A stretch of 6,914 nt of DNA, taken from the NCBI GenBank assembly GCA_964474285.1, contig CAYYSD010000159.1, forward strand, positions 1-6,914, given 5' to 3'. The translations under genes were made by a program, and so were the position numbers. The stretch is from JACRBT01 sp964474285 (GTDB lineage: Bacteria; Chloroflexota; Dehalococcoidia; Tepidiformales; Tepidiformaceae). How positions within the stretch are numbered: position 1 is the stretch's first letter; each line of letters begins with the position of its first letter. Positions 5,548 to 6,914 of the stretch are shown in pieces. The notes under the pieces were generated by a model that was not told the origin of the DNA, ran no database searches, and saw nothing but the letters and a program-made list of their open reading frames with translations.

Positions 5548-5570
5548 GCTATGTGCAGATTACACATAGC
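5548..5570. promoter_or_regulatory. Putative PadR-family operator
   Basis: A perfect inverted repeat, GCTATGTG-N7-CACATAGC. It contains ATGT-N9-ACAT, in line with the ATGT/ACAT half-sites at roughly 8-10 nt spacing described for PadR regulators. It covers the -10 and probable start of the phasin promoter, and the adjacent divergent gene encodes a PadR protein. Binding is inferred. Confidence 0.7.
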
Positions 5571-5586
5571 GACGAATCGTTGTCAA
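5559..5586 (-). promoter_or_regulatory. Sigma70-type promoter of the phasin gene
   Basis: Read on the minus strand: perfect -35 TTGACA (5586-5581), 16-nt spacer, -10 TGTAAT (5564-5559, five of six consensus). The start point would fall near 5552, about 45 nt upstream of the phasin ATG. The -10 lies within the inverted repeat 5548-5570, so a bound repressor would block polymerase. Confidence 0.8.
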
Positions 5587-5614
5587 TGCCCTGGCTATAG
5601 ATGCGCTCAGCATC

Positions 5615-5643
5615 TTGAAAGATTTCGCCGATAGCTGCATACT
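5615..5643 (+). promoter_or_regulatory. Candidate promoter of the PadR-phaE operon
   Basis: TTGAAA (5615-5620, five of six to -35 consensus), a 17-nt spacer, and CATACT (5638-5643, four of six to -10). The -10 sits in a small palindrome CTGCA-TAC-TGCAG (5635-5647), and two further inverted repeats touch the -35: AGATGC/GCATCT (5599-5615) and ATCTT-GA-AAGAT (5612-5623). Any of these may be an autoregulatory site, but none matches the phasin operator. Confidence 0.5.
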
Positions 5644-5667
5644 GCAGTTAATGAAGGATGAACGACC

Positions 5668-6066
5668 ATGACCGAATCCGACGAGGCCCCGAGGGAGGTC
5701 AAACCTCGCCTCCACGGCGAGATGCTTTCGACCAGCCTGCTCGCCTACCTGAAGAATTGGAATGCCTACGGCTATCAGCTGGCGCAGCGACTGGCCGAAG
5801 CCGGGATGCCGGAGTGCGACAGCGGCACCATCTACCGGACCCTCCGCCAACTCGAAAAGTCGGGCATGGTTTCCTCGTGGTGGGATACTTCCGAGAGCGG
5901 CCCCGCCCGGCGCGTGTATAGCCTCACCACCGCGGGCGACCTCTTCCTCTCCGGCTGGGTGAAAGCGATGCAGAACTACCAGGCTGTCATCCAGCAGGCG
6001 CTGACCGGGTTTGTGCCCATGCCGCCGAAGACCGAAGACGAGCCCGTCACGGAGCATTCGTCGTGA
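5668..6066 (+). CDS. PadR-family transcriptional regulator, PhaQ-like
   Basis: A 132-residue winged-helix repressor of the PadR family. The wing-helix region spans about 16-90: YGYQLAQRLAEAG (34-46), recognition segment DSGTIYRTLRQLEKSGMV (51-68), then SESGPARRVYSLTTAG (75-90) for the wing. A short C-terminal helix (91-115) is the likely dimer contact, followed by an acidic unstructured end. The ATG at 5668 has GAAGGA (5653-5658) 9 nt upstream; an out-of-frame ATG at 5659 is ignored. Its position between a phasin and a PHA synthase subunit mirrors PhaQ of Bacillus megaterium, a PadR-type repressor of phasin expression reported to respond to PHB. Control of the divergent phasin through the 5548-5570 repeat is inferred. 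It overlaps the next gene by GTGA (4 nt). Confidence 0.93.
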   Translation: MTESDEAPREVKPRLHGEMLSTSLLAYLKNWNAYGYQLAQRLAEAGMPECDSGTIYRTLRQLEKSGMVSSWWDTSESGPARRVYSLTTAGDLFLSGWVKAMQNYQAVIQQALTGFVPMPPKTEDEPVTEHSS

Positions 6067-6422
6067 CGCAACCGCTCCCCGACCCCTTCCAGCTGTGGCG
6101 CGACTGGCTCAAGGATGCCGAACGCCAGTGGCACTCGGCCTTCAATGAATCTCTTGCGACGGACCAGTTCAGCAGCGGGGTCGGGTCGATGATGGATGCG
6201 TTCCTTCACGGCCAGAAGACGGTGAGCGAAGGCCTCGGACGTTATCTCGCCTCCCTCAACCTGCCGTCTCGCACGGACATCCTCGATCTGGGCCACCGCC
6301 TGACGGAAATCGAGCGCCGCCTGGATGCCATCGAGGGTGTGCTCGAAACGCGCCCGGCCAGCAGCAATAATGGCGTGACGGACGCGGGAGCCCGGCCGCC
6401 GCGAACCCGGCGGCCGGCCTAA
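6063..6422 (+). CDS. PhaE/PhaR-like PHA synthase subunit (short)
   Basis: A 119-residue protein starting at GTG, 4 nt inside the end of the PadR gene, with GGAG (6051-6054) 8 nt upstream. The N-terminus is aromatic-rich: PDPFQLWRDWLKDAERQWH (6-24). A central helical part leads to LNLPSRTDILDLGHRLTEIERRLDAIEGVLE (65-95), where the NLP-x-R motif followed by a short coiled coil is typical of the C-terminal part of PhaE/PhaR, the non-catalytic partners of class III/IV PhaC. It is much shorter than PhaE of class III systems (around 350 residues), and its tail after residue 97 is disordered and Arg/Pro-rich. It may be a minimal synthase partner or a granule-associated protein. No phaC is in the window. 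Confidence 0.8.
   Translation: MTQPLPDPFQLWRDWLKDAERQWHSAFNESLATDQFSSGVGSMMDAFLHGQKTVSEGLGRYLASLNLPSRTDILDLGHRLTEIERRLDAIEGVLETRPASSNNGVTDAGARPPRTRRPA
6392..6417 (+). other. GC-rich 10-bp hairpin at the 3' end of the phaE-like gene
   Basis: CCGGCCGCCG (6392-6401) pairs perfectly with CGGCGGCCGG (6408-6417) around a 6-nt loop, ending three bases before the TAA stop codon. No T-tract follows, so it is not a classic intrinsic terminator. It could shield the mRNA 3' end or attenuate reading into the next gene. Confidence 0.6.
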
Positions 6423-6499
6423 CGCAGAGTCTGCCACCGCCGGCGCGGCGTGTGGACACCAAACCGCGAGCCGCGCGAAGGCGCGGAGGAGCCGCTGAA

Positions 6500-6914
6500 A
6501 TGGCAGTCGAACGAGTCCGGACTTACCCCACGACGATCACCGCGGGCGGCAAAGAAGTCATTCTCCGCTACATGGCCGCTGGCGACCGCGATGCCGTACT
6601 CACGTTCGCCCGCTCGCTGCCTGAACACGACCTCCTCTTCCTCCGCCGCGATATCACGCAGGACGCTGAGGTCGATGCATGGGTTCACGATATCGAATCC
6701 GGTCTCACCAAGACGATCCTCGCGCTCCACAAGGACGACGTCGTCGGCTACGGCACCATCCATCGCAACGACCTCCGATGGTCGTCCCACGTCGCGGAAC
6801 TGCGTGTCATGGTTGCCGAATCCATGCGGGGACACGGGCTGGGCCGGTTTCTCACACAAGAAGCCTTCGCGGTTGCCCTCGCCGATGGCATCGAGAAGAT
6901 GATGGCCCAGATGA
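6500..6914 (+). CDS. GNAT-family N-acetyltransferase, C-terminus cut by window edge
   Basis: An open frame of 138 codons running off the right edge, starting MAVERVRTYPTTITAGGKEV. The ATG at 6500 has GGAGGA (6485-6490) 9 nt upstream. The GNAT fold is visible: a first strand and helix ILRYMAAGDRDAVLTFARSL (21-40), the strand pair TKTILALHKDDVVGYGTIHR (70-89), and motif A HVAELRVMVAESMRGHGLGRFL (97-118). RGHGLG (110-115) fits the acetyl-CoA pyrophosphate loop (R/Q-x-x-G-x-G/A). The substrate cannot be told. It follows the phaE-like gene after 77 nt and may be cotranscribed or have its own promoter; I see none. Confidence 0.88.
   Translation, partial: MAVERVRTYPTTITAGGKEVILRYMAAGDRDAVLTFARSLPEHDLLFLRRDITQDAEVDAWVHDIESGLTKTILALHKDDVVGYGTIHRNDLRWSSHVAELRVMVAESMRGHGLGRFLTQEAFAVALADGIEKMMAQM

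Overview
The window is a GC-rich bacterial chromosome segment, densely coding on both strands. High GC, frequent GTG starts, Pro/Thr-rich secreted proteins and a phasin / PadR / PhaE-like cluster suggest a Chloroflexota-like lineage. That is inference from gene style; no phylogenetic marker was compared. Nothing indicates a phage, a CRISPR array or an insertion sequence.

Region 1 (1-3455, minus strand) is one run of five genes read right to left: apbE (FAD:protein FMN transferase), two small membrane-anchored Pro/Thr-rich proteins, a six-helix ferric-reductase-like haem b protein, and a gene that runs off the left edge. The first small protein ends in a His/Glu/Asp 12-nt repeat tail, and the second ends in 18 consecutive prolines. 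Gene joins after apbE are tight: a 102-nt gap, a 0-nt gap (TAG directly followed by ATG), 27 nt, and a 4-nt overlap. The left-edge gene appears to start with CTG behind a good Shine-Dalgarno. Together this looks like a membrane or extracytoplasmic electron-transfer or metal-handling operon. No protein with an evident FMN-acceptor motif is visible, so the ApbE substrate must lie outside the window or be unrecognised.

Region 2 (3526-3884, plus strand) is a complete class A RNase P RNA gene, transcribed divergently from apbE. A 221-nt spacer (3885-4105) follows, rich in inverted repeats. It contains one copy of a short dispersed repeat recognisable by the spurious peptides it encodes (RLRANG on one strand, FALSRVEG on the other).

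Region 3 (4106-4966, plus strand) is a thioredoxin-TPR protein of the CnoX/YbbN type with an intact WCGPC site. It is separated from the convergent phasin gene by a 14-bp bidirectional terminator hairpin.

Region 4 (5045-6422) is a polyhydroxyalkanoate (PHA) granule module. A phasin gene lies on the minus strand. Divergent to it on the plus strand are a PadR-family regulator and, overlapping it by 4 nt, a PhaE-like PHA synthase subunit. The divergent intergenic region has a near-consensus sigma70-type promoter for the phasin whose -10 lies inside an 8-bp inverted repeat containing ATGT...ACAT, the PadR operator style. This layout resembles PhaQ control of phaP in Bacillus megaterium.

Region 5 (6500-6914, plus strand) is the 5' part of a GNAT acetyltransferase gene cut by the right edge.
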